The notes: a model not told the origin generated them from the letters alone. 64,000 nucleotides of DNA from Achromobacter deleyi (GCF_902859705.1 NZ_CADIJO010000013.1:119104-183103); one strand, 5' to 3'. Numbered from the stretch's first letter, positions 23,889-32,497 are shown. Numbers and translations: made by a program.

Positions 23889-24992
23889 ATGGCCCGCATC
23901 GTTTCCGTCGATATCCTGCAGGTCGACCTGCAGCCCAAGGTCAAACGCACCGACGCCGTGCAAAGCTTCGAGCGCCAGGAAACCCCCATCGTGCGCATCA
24001 CGGATGCCGACGGCGTCACCGGCACCGGCTACAGCTACACCATCGGCACCGGCGGCTCGTCGGTGGTGCGCCTGCTGGACGACCACCTGGCGCCGCTGCT
24101 GCTGGGGCGCGACGCCGAGCACATCGAGCAGATCTGGCGCGACCTGATGTACCGGGTCCACGCCACCACCGTCGGCGCGCTGACGTCCATCGCGCTGGCG
24201 GCCATCGACACCGCCTTGTGGGACCTGCGCGCCCGCCGCGCCAAGCTGCCGCTGCACCAGCTGGCGGGCGGCGCCAAGGCGGATATCCCGCTGTATTCCA
24301 CCGAAGGCGGCTGGCTGCACCTGACCGAGACGCAGCTGGTGGAAGAAGCCCTGAAGGCGCGCGAAGCCGGCTTTGGCGGCGCCAAGCTCAAGGTCGGCAA
24401 GCCCCACGTGGCCGAAGACGTGGCGCGGCTGGCCGCGGTGCGTGCCGCCGTCGGCCCGGACTGGGACATCATGACGGACGCCAACCAGGGCTTTTCCCTG
24501 CCCGAAGCCATCCGCCGGGCCCGCTGCTTCGAACCGCTGGACCTGGCCTGGTTCGAAGAACCCATCCACGCCGACGACGTGCAGGCGCACCGCCGCCTGA
24601 GCGAGTCCACCACCCTGCCGATCGCTGTCGGCGAATCGCTCTACAGCCTGTCGCAGTTCAAGGACTACCTGCAAAGCGACGCCTGCTCGATCGTGCAGGT
24701 GGACGTAGGCCGCATCGGCGGCATCACGCCCTGGCTGAAGGTGGCGCACATGGCCGAGGCCTACAACGTGCCGGTGTGCCCGCACTTCCTGATGGAAATC
24801 CACGTGGCCCTGTGCTGCGCCGTGCCCAACAGCCGCTGGCTGGAATACATTCCGCAGCTGGACATGGTGACCGAACGCGGCATGCGCATCGAGAACGGCC
24901 GCGCCATCCCGTCGGACGAACCCGGCCTGGGCATCGCCTGGGACTGGGACCGCATAGGCAAGCTGACGCTGCACCGCAGCCGCCACGGCTAA
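23889..24992 (+). CDS. Enolase-superfamily (mandelate racemase/muconate lactonizing) enzyme
   Basis: A 367-residue enzyme of the mandelate racemase subgroup. The KxK catalytic pair is in GAKLKVGKP (about 161-165), the metal ligands are DAN (DANQGF), EEP and GES, and a late His is in CPHFLMEIH. This His-Asp/KxK layout is used by acid-sugar dehydratases such as fuconate, rhamnonate, talarate or galactarate dehydratase. That gives the locus two candidate dehydratases, this one and the UxaA-type enzyme, so they may act on epimeric acids or one may have another role. It is the last gene of the plus operon, 22 bp after the binding protein, and overlaps the convergent GMC gene by 4 bp. Confidence 0.9.
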   Translation: MARIVSVDILQVDLQPKVKRTDAVQSFERQETPIVRITDADGVTGTGYSYTIGTGGSSVVRLLDDHLAPLLLGRDAEHIEQIWRDLMYRVHATTVGALTSIALAAIDTALWDLRARRAKLPLHQLAGGAKADIPLYSTEGGWLHLTETQLVEEALKAREAGFGGAKLKVGKPHVAEDVARLAAVRAAVGPDWDIMTDANQGFSLPEAIRRARCFEPLDLAWFEEPIHADDVQAHRRLSESTTLPIAVGESLYSLSQFKDYLQSDACSIVQVDVGRIGGITPWLKVAHMAEAYNVPVCPHFLMEIHVALCCAVPNSRWLEYIPQLDMVTERGMRIENGRAIPSDEPGLGIAWDWDRIGKLTLHRSRHG

Positions 24993-26590
24993 CCGGCGGC
25001 CGCGGCGTCCTCCAGGATCATCTCGGCGCCGCGCTCGGCCACCATCATCACCGCCGCCTGGGTATTGCCGGACACCATCTTCGGCATGACCGAGGCATCC
25101 ACCACCCGCAAGCCGGACACCCCATTGACCCGCAGCCGCACGTCGGTCACGGCGGCGGCGTCCGACCCCATGCGGCAGGTGCCGATGGGGTGATAGATGG
25201 TCTGGCCGTTGCGGCGGGCAAAGTCCAGCCATTGCGCATCGGTTTCCACCGCCGGCCCCGGGCTGAGTTCGGCCTCGACATAGTGCTGCAACGCCGGCCG
25301 CTGCACGATGCGCCGCGCCACCCGCATGCCGCCCACCAGGCTGTCGCGGTCGACCTGGGCCGACAGGAAATTCGGCCGGATGGCTGGCGCCGCCAGCGGA
25401 TCGGCCGACTTGATGTGGATGGTGCCCACCGATTCGGGCCGCAACTGCGCCACGCCCAGCGTCATGCCCGGATGCCGGTCCAGGATGCGCTCGGCCGCGT
25501 TGGCGTAGCTGGCATGCACGAAGAAATACTGCACGTCGGGCGCGGGCAGGTCCGGCGCGCTCTTGATGAAGCCGAGCACGAGGCCCGTGCCCAGCGTCAG
25601 GATGCCCTTGCGCTGCGTGTAGTAGCGCGCCACCTGCTGCGCCAACCGCCAGCCGCGCGACATCTCGTTCAGCGTCACCGTATTCTTGACCCGCCAGTTC
25701 ATGCGCGTGGCGAAGTGGTCGATGTAGTTTTCGCCCACCTGCGGCTGCGCATGCACCAGCGGGATGCCAAACGACTGCAACAGCGCCGGGTTGCCGATGC
25801 CGGACAATTCCAGCAGTTGCGGCGACTGCACCGCCCCCAGGCACACCAGCGTCTCGCGGCGGGCCCGCACGGTGAATTCGCGGCCATTCTGGCGGTAGGC
25901 CACGCCTACGCAGCGCTGGCCCTCGAACAGCAGCCGGGTCACGTGCGCGCCGCATTCCACCGTCAGGTTCTTGCGCCCGGCGGCGGGTTTCAGGTAGCCG
26001 TCCACCACGCTCCAGCGGCGGCCGCGGTGCTGCAGCACCTGGTAATAGCCCACGCCGTCCTGCTTGCCGCCGTTGTAGTCCGGGTTCAGCGGCAGGCCGT
26101 CTTCCTGGGCGGCGCGCAAGAACGCGTCGGACACCGGAAAGCGCTCGGCCACTTCTTCCAGATGCATCGGCCCGTTCTTGCCCCGGGTAGCGTCGCCGGG
26201 TTCGTAATGTTCGATCTTGCGAAATACCCGTTCGGCCTGGCCGTAGCCCCAGCCGGTGGCGCCCGCGGCTTCCCAGCCGTCGTAGTCGGCCGGCTGGCCG
26301 CGCACGTAGATCATGCCGTTGATCAGCGTCGAACCGCCCACGCCCTTGCCGCGCGGCACGGCGATGGTGCGGCCCTGGACGTTGTCTTCGGGTTCGGTGG
26401 CAAAGCGCCAGTTGTAGTCCGGGTTGACCAGCAGCTTGGAAAAGCCCGCCGGAATGCCGATCCACATGCTGCGGGCTTCATGGCCCGCTTCCAGCATCAG
26501 CACCCGGTGGCGGCCGTCGGCCGACAGCCGGTTGGCCAGGATGCAGCCGGCGGTGCCGCCGCCCGCAATAATGAAGTCGTAATCGCCCAT
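24989..26590 (-). CDS. GMC-family FAD oxidoreductase, choline-dehydrogenase-like
   Basis: A 533-residue flavoprotein starting at ATG 26590 (MGDYDFIIAGGGTAGC). The dinucleotide-binding motif is IAGGGTAGCILANRLS. The first GMC signature is around AVPRGKGVGGSTLINGMIYVRG, the second around GAVQSPQLLELSGIGNP, and the C-terminal catalytic His region is YHPIGTCRMGSDAAAV with GNTQAAVMMVAERGA. No signal peptide, so cytoplasmic. GMC enzymes oxidise primary alcohols or sugars. It is the last gene of an operon with split transketolase and an AroE-like dehydrogenase, 17 bp downstream of the latter, and likely oxidises a polyol intermediate of the pathway. Substrate is unknown. Confidence 0.92.
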   Translation of the reverse strand: MGDYDFIIAGGGTAGCILANRLSADGRHRVLMLEAGHEARSMWIGIPAGFSKLLVNPDYNWRFATEPEDNVQGRTIAVPRGKGVGGSTLINGMIYVRGQPADYDGWEAAGATGWGYGQAERVFRKIEHYEPGDATRGKNGPMHLEEVAERFPVSDAFLRAAQEDGLPLNPDYNGGKQDGVGYYQVLQHRGRRWSVVDGYLKPAAGRKNLTVECGAHVTRLLFEGQRCVGVAYRQNGREFTVRARRETLVCLGAVQSPQLLELSGIGNPALLQSFGIPLVHAQPQVGENYIDHFATRMNWRVKNTVTLNEMSRGWRLAQQVARYYTQRKGILTLGTGLVLGFIKSAPDLPAPDVQYFFVHASYANAAERILDRHPGMTLGVAQLRPESVGTIHIKSADPLAAPAIRPNFLSAQVDRDSLVGGMRVARRIVQRPALQHYVEAELSPGPAVETDAQWLDFARRNGQTIYHPIGTCRMGSDAAAVTDVRLRVNGVSGLRVVDASVMPKMVSGNTQAAVMMVAERGAEMILEDAAAAG

Positions 26591-26607
26591 CGTCAGGTTC
26601 CGCGGGG

Positions 26608-27417
26608 TCAGGCTTGGGCGGCGGGCGCCACGCCCATCATTTCCGCCATCAGCTCGATCTGCCCGGCCAGCATCGGCGCGCCATAGTGCACGTTGCAGCC
26701 GCGCGCCTGCGCGGCCCGCAGCAGCGGGGTGTCCTTGGGCTGCATGATGACCTCGCACACCAACTGGTCCGGCGTCAGGCGCTGTACATCCAGCGGCAGC
26801 GCGTCGTCTTCCTTCATGCCCAGCGACGTGCCGTTGACCACCAGGTCGTGGCCCGACGGGTCGGCCGTGCCGACATCGATGCGGGCCTGCGGATGCAGCG
26901 ACAGGATGCGGGCCTTCAGGTCTTCGGCCTTGGCCGGCGTGCGGTTGGCGATGGTCAGGCGCGACACGCCCGCCTGCACCAGCGCAAAGCCGATGGCGTT
27001 GGCCGCGCCGCCGGCGCCGGCCAGGTAGGCGCTCTTGCCCTCGGGCGACACGCCCGCCGTGCGCAGGCCGCGCACGAAGCCTTCGCCGTCCAGCATATGG
27101 GCCACCAGGCGGCCGTCGGCCTCGCGCCGCACCACGTTGGCCGCGCCGATCTTGCGCGCCACCGGGGTGGCCTCGTCGGCCAGCGCCAGAATCGCCGCCT
27201 TGTGCGGCATGGTGACGATCAGGCCGCCCAGATTTTCCAGGCGGCGCAGGCCCGCCACCACCTCGGCCAGGTTGTCGGGCCGCGCATGGAACGGCACGCA
27301 CACGCCGTCAAAGCCGATGCGCGCGAAGTGCTCGTTCATGCGCTGCGGCGTCTTCACGTGGTAGATCGGGTCGGCCAGGATGCCGAACAAGCGCGTATTG
27401 CCGCTGATTTCCTTCAT
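26608..27417 (-). CDS. Shikimate-dehydrogenase-like oxidoreductase (AroE family, divergent)
   Basis: A 269-residue AroE-type protein. Of two in-frame ATGs (27429, 27417) the second has the ribosome site GGAGA at proper distance and gives MKEISGNTRLFGILADP. Family features are the active-site lysine in VTMPHKAAIL, the Asp in MLDGEGFVRGL, and the NADP motif GAGGAANAIGFAL with ANRT. The first substrate motif, normally SxS after PxxH, is IYHVKTPQRMN, so shikimate carboxylate binding by two serines is lost. It is embedded in a catabolic operon and is unlikely to be the biosynthetic AroE. It probably oxidises or reduces a different cyclic or branched polyol acid. Confidence 0.88.
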   Translation of the reverse strand: MKEISGNTRLFGILADPIYHVKTPQRMNEHFARIGFDGVCVPFHARPDNLAEVVAGLRRLENLGGLIVTMPHKAAILALADEATPVARKIGAANVVRREADGRLVAHMLDGEGFVRGLRTAGVSPEGKSAYLAGAGGAANAIGFALVQAGVSRLTIANRTPAKAEDLKARILSLHPQARIDVGTADPSGHDLVVNGTSLGMKEDDALPLDVQRLTPDQLVCEVIMQPKDTPLLRAAQARGCNVHYGAPMLAGQIELMAEMMGVAPAAQA

Positions 27418-27446
27418 TGCTGTCTCCATGTCTTTATCTCAATGCC

Positions 27447-28433
27447 CTAGCGCTGGATGCATTCACGCGCTACGGCCTCGATGCCGGCGCCGTCCAGCTG
27501 GTAATGGGCATACAGGGTGGTGGGCGGGGCGATCAGGCTGTATTCATCGTAGATGCCATGGCGCCGCAGCCGCGTGCCGGTGCCGGCGTCCGCCAGCACT
27601 TCGGCCACTGCCGACCCCAGCCCGCCCATCACGTTGTGTTCTTCCACCGTCAAGAGCGCGCGCGCCTGGCCGGCGGCGGCCAGCACGGCCTCGCGGTCCA
27701 GCGGCTTCACGGTGGGCATGTCGATCACGCCGACCGACAGGCCGTCTTCGCGCAGCCGCGCGGCGGCCTCCAGCGCCGCATGCAGCGTGATGCCGCAGGC
27801 GATGATGTTCAGGTCGGTGCCGGTGCTATGGGTGATGGCGCGGCCGAACGTGAACGGCGTGCCGTCTTCGTACACCTGCGGGTCGCGGCCCCGGCCGATG
27901 CGGAAGTAGATCGGCTCGGGCCAGTCCACCGACGCCTTGATGGCGGCGGCCAGTTGCGGGCCGTCGGCCGGCGACACCACCGTCAGGCCGGCAATGGCGC
28001 GCATGGTGGAAATGTCTTCGGTGGCGTGGTGCGAGGTGCCGTAGAACCCCAGGCTGATGCCCGTGTGGTGGCCGATCAGGCGCACGGGCAGCCGGGTATA
28101 GGCCACGTCCATGCGGATCTGCTCGCAACACAGCAGGCCCAGGAACGAGGCGAACGTGGCCACGAAGGGCATCAGTCCGGTCGTGGCCAACCCGGCCGCC
28201 GCCGACACCATGTTCTGCTCGGAAATGCCGAACTGCACGTAGCGGTCGGGATAGGCCGACGCAAAGCGGTTCAGGCCATTGGAATACTGCAGGTCGGCCG
28301 AGCCGGCCACCACCGGGTGCCCGGCCTGCGCCAGGTCGATCAGCGCGTCGGAAAGATACGACAGCCCGGGGTTCACCGCATTCAGCGCGCGGTACTGCCA
28401 GGAATCGGGGGAAGTTATCTGTGCCTGTGCCAT
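27447..28433 (-). CDS. Transketolase C-terminal half (pyrimidine-binding subunit)
   Basis: A 328-residue protein with the PYR domain and C-terminal domain of transketolase. ADRYVQFGISEQNMVSAAAG contains the catalytic Glu that activates the thiamine pyrophosphate aminopyrimidine. VARLIGHHTGISLG-like and TVVSPADGPQLAAAI segments follow, and the C-terminal domain has LTVEEHNVMGGLGSAVAE. It begins directly after the stop of the N-terminal half gene (TGA then ATG), so the two are a split enzyme translated together. Split transketolases occur in sugar catabolic operons, for example in branched-pentose pathways, apart from the housekeeping tkt. Confidence 0.92.
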   Translation of the reverse strand: MAQAQITSPDSWQYRALNAVNPGLSYLSDALIDLAQAGHPVVAGSADLQYSNGLNRFASAYPDRYVQFGISEQNMVSAAAGLATTGLMPFVATFASFLGLLCCEQIRMDVAYTRLPVRLIGHHTGISLGFYGTSHHATEDISTMRAIAGLTVVSPADGPQLAAAIKASVDWPEPIYFRIGRGRDPQVYEDGTPFTFGRAITHSTGTDLNIIACGITLHAALEAAARLREDGLSVGVIDMPTVKPLDREAVLAAAGQARALLTVEEHNVMGGLGSAVAEVLADAGTGTRLRRHGIYDEYSLIAPPTTLYAHYQLDGAGIEAVARECIQR

Positions 28434-29291
28434 TCAGATCTCGCGGGTCATGATTTCGTCGATGGCGGCCTGCGCGTCTTGGGGCGCCAGGTAGCCCAGA
28501 TGCCAGCCGGGTTCGGTTTCCATGTAGCCCACGCCCTTGCCCTTGATGGTCTTGGCGATGACGCAGGCCGGCTTGTCGCGCGTCTCGTCGGCGCGCAGGC
28601 GGCGCAGCAGCGTGGTCAGGGCCGACAGGTCATGGCCGTCCACCTCGTGCACCTCCCAGCCAAAGGCCTGCCACTTGTCTTTCAGCGATTCCACGCCGAT
28701 CACGTCATCGACCTTGCCATCGAGCTGATAGCCGTTGCGGTCGACGATGGCAACCAGGCGCGACAGCCGCTGGTGGGCGGCGAACAGCGCGGCTTCCCAG
28801 ACCTGCCCTTCCTGCATCTCGCCATCACCCAGCATCACGAAGACGTTGTAATCGCGCCCGTTCATGCGCCCGCCCACCGCCATGCCGGCGCCGTTGGACA
28901 GCGCGTGGCCGATGGACCCCGAACTGAAATCCACGCCCGGCACCTTGGTCATGTCGGGGTGGTCGCCCAGCGGGCTGCCCAGGCGGGTATAGCCGTCGAG
29001 CAGTTCGCGGGCAATGAAGCCGTGGTCGGCCAGCACGGGAAACAAGCCCACCGCCGCGTGGCCCTTGCCCATCAGAAAGCGGTCGCGGTCCGGCCAGGCG
29101 GCCTCGCCCGGGCGCAGCCGCATCACGTCGTAGTACAGCGCGGCAAAGATCTCGGCGCACGAGAAGACCGAGCTGTAGTGCCCGACCTTGGCGATTTCGA
29201 TCAGCCTGATTGTCTCCAGCCGTATGTAGCGGGCCTTTTCCCGCAGCATGCGGATTTCCCCTTCGGTTGGGGCTCCCCGGTCCTGGCGCAT
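28434..29291 (-). CDS. Transketolase N-terminal half (pyrophosphate-binding subunit)
   Basis: A 285-residue thiamine-pyrophosphate-binding half of transketolase. Visible are the histidines of KVGHYSS and KGHAAVGLFPVLADHG, SSGSIGHALSNGAGMAVG, and the ThDP/metal motif MLGDGEMQEGQVWEAALFA with VDRNGYQLDG. The ATG at 29291 has the ribosome site AAGGGA. It is first in the minus operon of four genes (split transketolase, AroE-like, GMC) and divergent from the GntR gene across an AT-rich dyad. It would move a two-carbon ketol unit between sugar phosphates or other carbonyls in the pathway. Confidence 0.92.
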   Translation of the reverse strand: MRQDRGAPTEGEIRMLREKARYIRLETIRLIEIAKVGHYSSVFSCAEIFAALYYDVMRLRPGEAAWPDRDRFLMGKGHAAVGLFPVLADHGFIARELLDGYTRLGSPLGDHPDMTKVPGVDFSSGSIGHALSNGAGMAVGGRMNGRDYNVFVMLGDGEMQEGQVWEAALFAAHQRLSRLVAIVDRNGYQLDGKVDDVIGVESLKDKWQAFGWEVHEVDGHDLSALTTLLRRLRADETRDKPACVIAKTIKGKGVGYMETEPGWHLGYLAPQDAQAAIDEIMTREI

Positions 29292-29313
29292 GACGTTCCC
29301 TTACGTCGTTAGA

Positions 29314-29329
29314 ATATATGATATATAAT
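29314..29329. promoter_or_regulatory. GntR operator candidate overlapping -10
   Basis: The 13-bp quasi-palindrome ATATATGATATAT (29314-29326) occurs in the divergent region between the transketolase operon and the GntR gene. It overlaps a perfect -10 TATAAT (29324-29329) on the plus strand; a -35 17 bp upstream (TTACGT) is poor. The reverse complement of exactly this 13-mer appears at 34533-34545, upstream of the ABC transporter operon. Autorepression by the adjacent GntR protein is inferred. Confidence 0.6.
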
Positions 29330-29429
29330 ATACCCATCGCGCTCGAATTGGCTAGGCCGGGCTAGAATTCAGCCGGGCGCTGTTTTCCGGCCCCGGCCCA
29401 TTCCCTCGAACCCGCAAGCCCCAACCGTC

Positions 29430-30134
29430 ATGCCCAGCCTTAAACCGGTAAAGAAAGAGAACCTCTCCGTCAAGGTCTACAACGAAATCCGCAATGCCCT
29501 CATCAATGGGCAGTACGAACCCGGAGAGCGTCTGATCATTGGCGAGCTGGCCCAGGAAATGGGCGTCTCGATCACGCCCGTGCGCGAGGCCATCTTCCGC
29601 CTCATCAGCGAACAGGGCCTGGAAATGCAGGCCGCCACCGCGGTGTACGTGCCCTACGTCAATTCCGAAAAGCTGCGCGAAATCCAGCAGATCCGCTTCC
29701 ACCTGGAAGGCATGGGCGCGGCCGAAGCCGCCAAGAACATCACCCGCAAGCAGCTGGACAACCTGATCGCCCTGCAGAAGGACTTCATCTCCTGCACGTC
29801 GACCGATCCCAAGCGCGCCAGCTACCTGAACCGCAAGTTCCACTTCGCCATCCTCGAAGCCAGCAACAAGCCCATCCTGCGCAACACCGTGGAATCGTTC
29901 TGGGTCATCACCGGCCCCATCCTCAAGGTGTTCCATGTGAAGACGGCCGGGCTGGACTACTCCGAAAACGAGCACCGCCACGAAGCCGTGATCGACGCGC
30001 TGGAAGCCCGCGATTCGGAAGCGGCCGCCAAGGCCATCCAGGCCGACCTGGTCTGGGGCGGAAAAATCATGATCGACTGGCTGGTCGAACGCGAAAAAGA
30101 ACTCGACTACCGCCCGCCCGGGCCCCGCAAATAG
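29430..30134 (+). CDS. GntR-family regulator, FadR/FCD subfamily
   Basis: A 234-residue regulator. The winged helix (about 10-75) includes VYNEIRNALINGQYEPGERL, IGELAQEMGVSITPVREAIFRL. The all-helical FCD effector domain (about 85-220) has IRFHLEGMGAAEAAKNI, RKFHFAILEASN and NEHRHEAVIDALEARDSEAAAKAI, with His and Asp positions that bind metal and a carboxylate ligand in the subfamily. Divergent from the transketolase operon and followed 9 bp later by a GldA-like gene. The AT-rich dyads at 29314, 34311 and 34533 are its likely binding sites, which would make it the regulator of the whole 25-41 kb island. Confidence 0.92.
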   Translation: MPSLKPVKKENLSVKVYNEIRNALINGQYEPGERLIIGELAQEMGVSITPVREAIFRLISEQGLEMQAATAVYVPYVNSEKLREIQQIRFHLEGMGAAEAAKNITRKQLDNLIALQKDFISCTSTDPKRASYLNRKFHFAILEASNKPILRNTVESFWVITGPILKVFHVKTAGLDYSENEHRHEAVIDALEARDSEAAAKAIQADLVWGGKIMIDWLVEREKELDYRPPGPRK

Positions 30135-30143
30135 GAAGATCCC

Positions 30144-31211
30144 ATGCTGAAGATTTTTGGCGCTCCCGGCCGTTATATCCAGGGAGCGGGCGCACTGGAC
30201 ACCCTGGGCGACTACGCCGCCCTGTTCGGCCGCCATGCCGCCCTGGTCATCGACCGCTACGTCCATGGCGTGCTGGGCCCAAGAATCGAAGCACTGTGCG
30301 CGGCGCGCCACGTGACGCTGACGCCGCTGCTGGTGGAAGGCGACCTGACGCCCGAGGCCATCGCGGCGCTGCGCGCCCAGGCCGCGGCCGCGGGCATCGA
30401 CATGGTCATCGCGGTGGGCGGCGGCAAGTCGCTGGACGCCGGCAAGGCCGTGGCCAAGGCCGCGCACTGCCACCTGGTCACCGTGCCCACGGTGGCCTCG
30501 AACGACGCGCCCACCAGCAAGAACTACGTGCTGTACGACGCCCATCACAACCTCCTGGCGGTCGAGCACATGCTGTTCAACCCCACCATCGTGCTGGTGG
30601 ACACCGCCATCATCGCCACCGCCCCCGCGCACTTCTTTCGCGCCGGCCTGGGCGATGCCATTTCCAAGAAGTTCGAAGCCGAGCAATGCGCCCGCAACGG
30701 CGGCAGGAACATGTATGACGGCGCCCCGCTGCTGTCGGCCCAGTTGATCGCCGACGGCTGCCTGCGCACGCTGCTGGCCGATGGCCCCGACGCGCTGGCC
30801 GTCGCCGGCAGCGGCGCGCCCACGCCCGCGTTCGAGCGCGTGGTGGAAGCCATGATCCTGATGAGCGGCCTGGGTTTCGAAAGCGGCGGCCTGTCCATCG
30901 CCCACGCGCTTACGCGCGGCCTGCCCAAGATCACGGGCGTGGCCACCGCGCTGCACGGCCTGCAAGTGGCCGTGGGCCTGCTGGTGCAGCTGGACCTGGA
31001 AGACCGCCAGGACGGCATGCTGGCCACGCTGACCCAGTGGTACGACCAGGTGGGCCTGCCCACTACGCTGCACGCGCTGGGCGCCGCCAGTCCGACCGAC
31101 GCCGAACTCACGCTGGCGGCCGACCTGACCCTGAAGGCCCGCCACGCCGCCAATTTCGATCGCACGCTGGACATCAAGACTCTCGCAGACGCATTGCGCC
31201 GCCACGCGTGA
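30144..31211 (+). CDS. GldA-like metal-dependent alcohol dehydrogenase
   Basis: A 355-residue iron/zinc alcohol dehydrogenase of the glycerol dehydrogenase branch. The NAD loop is AVGGGKSLDAGKAVA (about 91-105), followed by PTVASNDAPTS. Metal ligands are the Asp in AGLGDAISKKFEAEQC and the histidines in SIAHALTRG and TALHGLQVAVG. Such enzymes oxidise glycerol, hydroxyacetone precursors or other vicinal diols. It is co-transcribed with the GntR gene and faces the BKACE operon across a repeat array. Its place in the island suggests oxidation of a polyol entering the transketolase branch, but no substrate is evident. Confidence 0.92.
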   Translation: MLKIFGAPGRYIQGAGALDTLGDYAALFGRHAALVIDRYVHGVLGPRIEALCAARHVTLTPLLVEGDLTPEAIAALRAQAAAAGIDMVIAVGGGKSLDAGKAVAKAAHCHLVTVPTVASNDAPTSKNYVLYDAHHNLLAVEHMLFNPTIVLVDTAIIATAPAHFFRAGLGDAISKKFEAEQCARNGGRNMYDGAPLLSAQLIADGCLRTLLADGPDALAVAGSGAPTPAFERVVEAMILMSGLGFESGGLSIAHALTRGLPKITGVATALHGLQVAVGLLVQLDLEDRQDGMLATLTQWYDQVGLPTTLHALGAASPTDAELTLAADLTLKARHAANFDRTLDIKTLADALRRHA

Positions 31212-31233
31212 AAAGCTGCCGATAAGAACACCC

Positions 31234-31557
31234 CCGCCGCCGGGCCGCCCCAAGGCGGGGGCGCCCCCTTGGGGGCAGCTAGCGCGTAGCGCGCGGCGTG
31301 GGGGCCTACCCTTCCGCCGCCGGACCGCCCCAAGGCGGGGGGCGCCCCCTTGGGGGGCAGCTAGCGCATAGCGCGCGGCGTGGGGGCCTTCCCTTCCGCC
31401 GCCGGGCCGCCCCAAGGCGGGGGCGCCCCCTTGGGGGCAGCTAGCGCATAGCGCGCGGCGTGGGGGCCTTCCCTTCCGCCGCCGGGCCGCCCCAAGGCGG
31501 GGGCGCCCCCTTGGGGGGCAGCTAGCGCATAGCGCGCGGCGTGGGGGCCTTCCCTCC
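31234..31557. repeat. Four tandem copies of an 80-82 bp GC-rich intergenic repeat
   Basis: Copies begin at 31234, 31314, 31396 and 31476 and run head-to-tail up to the stop of the BKACE gene. Each has the core CCGCCCCAAGGCGGGGG followed by GCGCCCCC and TTGGGGGCAG, a near-perfect palindrome of about 27 bp, then CTAGCGC-(A/G)-TAGCGCGCGGCG and GTGGGGGCCTTCCC. Copies differ by single bases (GTAGC/ATAGC, GGG/GGA, one extra G). The 350-bp gap holds no gene. Strong hairpins on both strands would terminate transcription between the convergent GldA-like and BKACE genes. A diverged single copy is at 58587. Confidence 0.9.
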
Positions 31558-31561
31558 CGCC

Positions 31562-32497
31562 TCAGAACGCCACGTTGTCACCGCCCTTGAGCCCCAGCTT
31601 GGCGCGGGTTTCCTCCGGCGTGGCCACTTCCAGATTCAGCGCCTCCAGGATGGTGCGGATGCGCTCGACCTGCACCCGGTTCGACTCGGCCAGCTGGCCC
31701 GGCCCGATCCACAGCGAATCTTCCAGCCCCACCCGCACGTTCGACCCCATGGCCGCGCCGATGGTCGCCAACGGCATCTGGTTGCGGCCGGCGCCCAGGA
31801 TCGACCACTCGTATTCATTGCCGAACAGGCGGTCGGCCGTGCGCTTCATGTGCATCAGGTCTTCGGGGTGCGGCCCGATGCCGCCCAGGATGCCGAACAC
31901 CGACTGGATGAACGGCGGCGACTTGACCAGGCCGCGGTCCACGAAGTGCGCCAGGTTGTAAAGATGGCTGATGTCGTAGCACTCGAATTCGAAGCGGGTG
32001 CCGTTGGCGTTGCCCAGCTCAAGAATCGATTCGATGTCCTGATACGTGTTGCGAAAGATCAGCGAACGGCTGTTTTCGAGATGCTCGCGTTCCCAGTCGT
32101 GCTTGAAGTCCTGGAAGCGGCCCAGCATCGGGAACAGGCCGAAATTCATCGACCCCATGTTCAGCGACGCCAGCTCGGGCTTGAAGGTGGTGGCCGGGCG
32201 CATGCGTTCCTGCACTGTCATGTGCGGGCTGCCACCGGTGGTGATGTTGATGATGGCGTCGGTCTCGGCCTTGATGCGCTCAAGGAAAGGCTTGAACAAC
32301 TCCGGGTCTTGCGACGGCTTGCCGGTTTCGGGGTCCCGGGCGTGCAGGTGCAGCACCGCCGCGCCCGCGCGCGCCGCGCCGATCGCGGCTTCGGCGATTT
32401 CGTCGGCAGTGACCGGCAGGTGCGGCGACATGCTGGGCGTGTGGATGGCGCCCGTGACGGCGCAGGTGATCACGACTTTCTGTTTGGGTTTAGCCAA
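31562..32497 (-). CDS. BKACE-family beta-keto acid cleavage enzyme
   Basis: A 311-residue member of the 3-keto-5-aminohexanoate cleavage enzyme family (DUF849). Hallmarks are VITCAVTGAIHTPSMSPHLPVT, the zinc-ligand motif HLHARDPETGKPS, INITTGGSPHM, FECYDISHL and GGIGPHPEDLMHMKRTADRLFG. These enzymes condense a beta-keto acid with acetyl-CoA and split off acetoacetate or acetoacetyl-CoA plus a new CoA ester or acid. The upstream 3-hydroxyacyl-CoA-dehydrogenase-like gene overlaps by 8 bp and would make the beta-keto acid from a beta-hydroxy acid, as in carnitine breakdown. The actual keto acid is unknown. Confidence 0.92.
   Translation of the reverse strand: MAKPKQKVVITCAVTGAIHTPSMSPHLPVTADEIAEAAIGAARAGAAVLHLHARDPETGKPSQDPELFKPFLERIKAETDAIINITTGGSPHMTVQERMRPATTFKPELASLNMGSMNFGLFPMLGRFQDFKHDWEREHLENSRSLIFRNTYQDIESILELGNANGTRFEFECYDISHLYNLAHFVDRGLVKSPPFIQSVFGILGGIGPHPEDLMHMKRTADRLFGNEYEWSILGAGRNQMPLATIGAAMGSNVRVGLEDSLWIGPGQLAESNRVQVERIRTILEALNLEVATPEETRAKLGLKGGDNVAF

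Noticed and set aside
26608..27417. Biosynthetic aroE
   Set aside because: Substrate serine motif is absent and the gene is in a catabolic operon.
29352..31415. A 687-codon minus-strand open frame over GntR and GldA-like genes
   Set aside because: Shadow frame; plus-strand genes have clear domains and ribosome sites.
31234..31557. CRISPR array or mobile element end
   Set aside because: Units are directly abutting without unique spacers, GC-rich and palindromic; no cas gene or transposase nearby.
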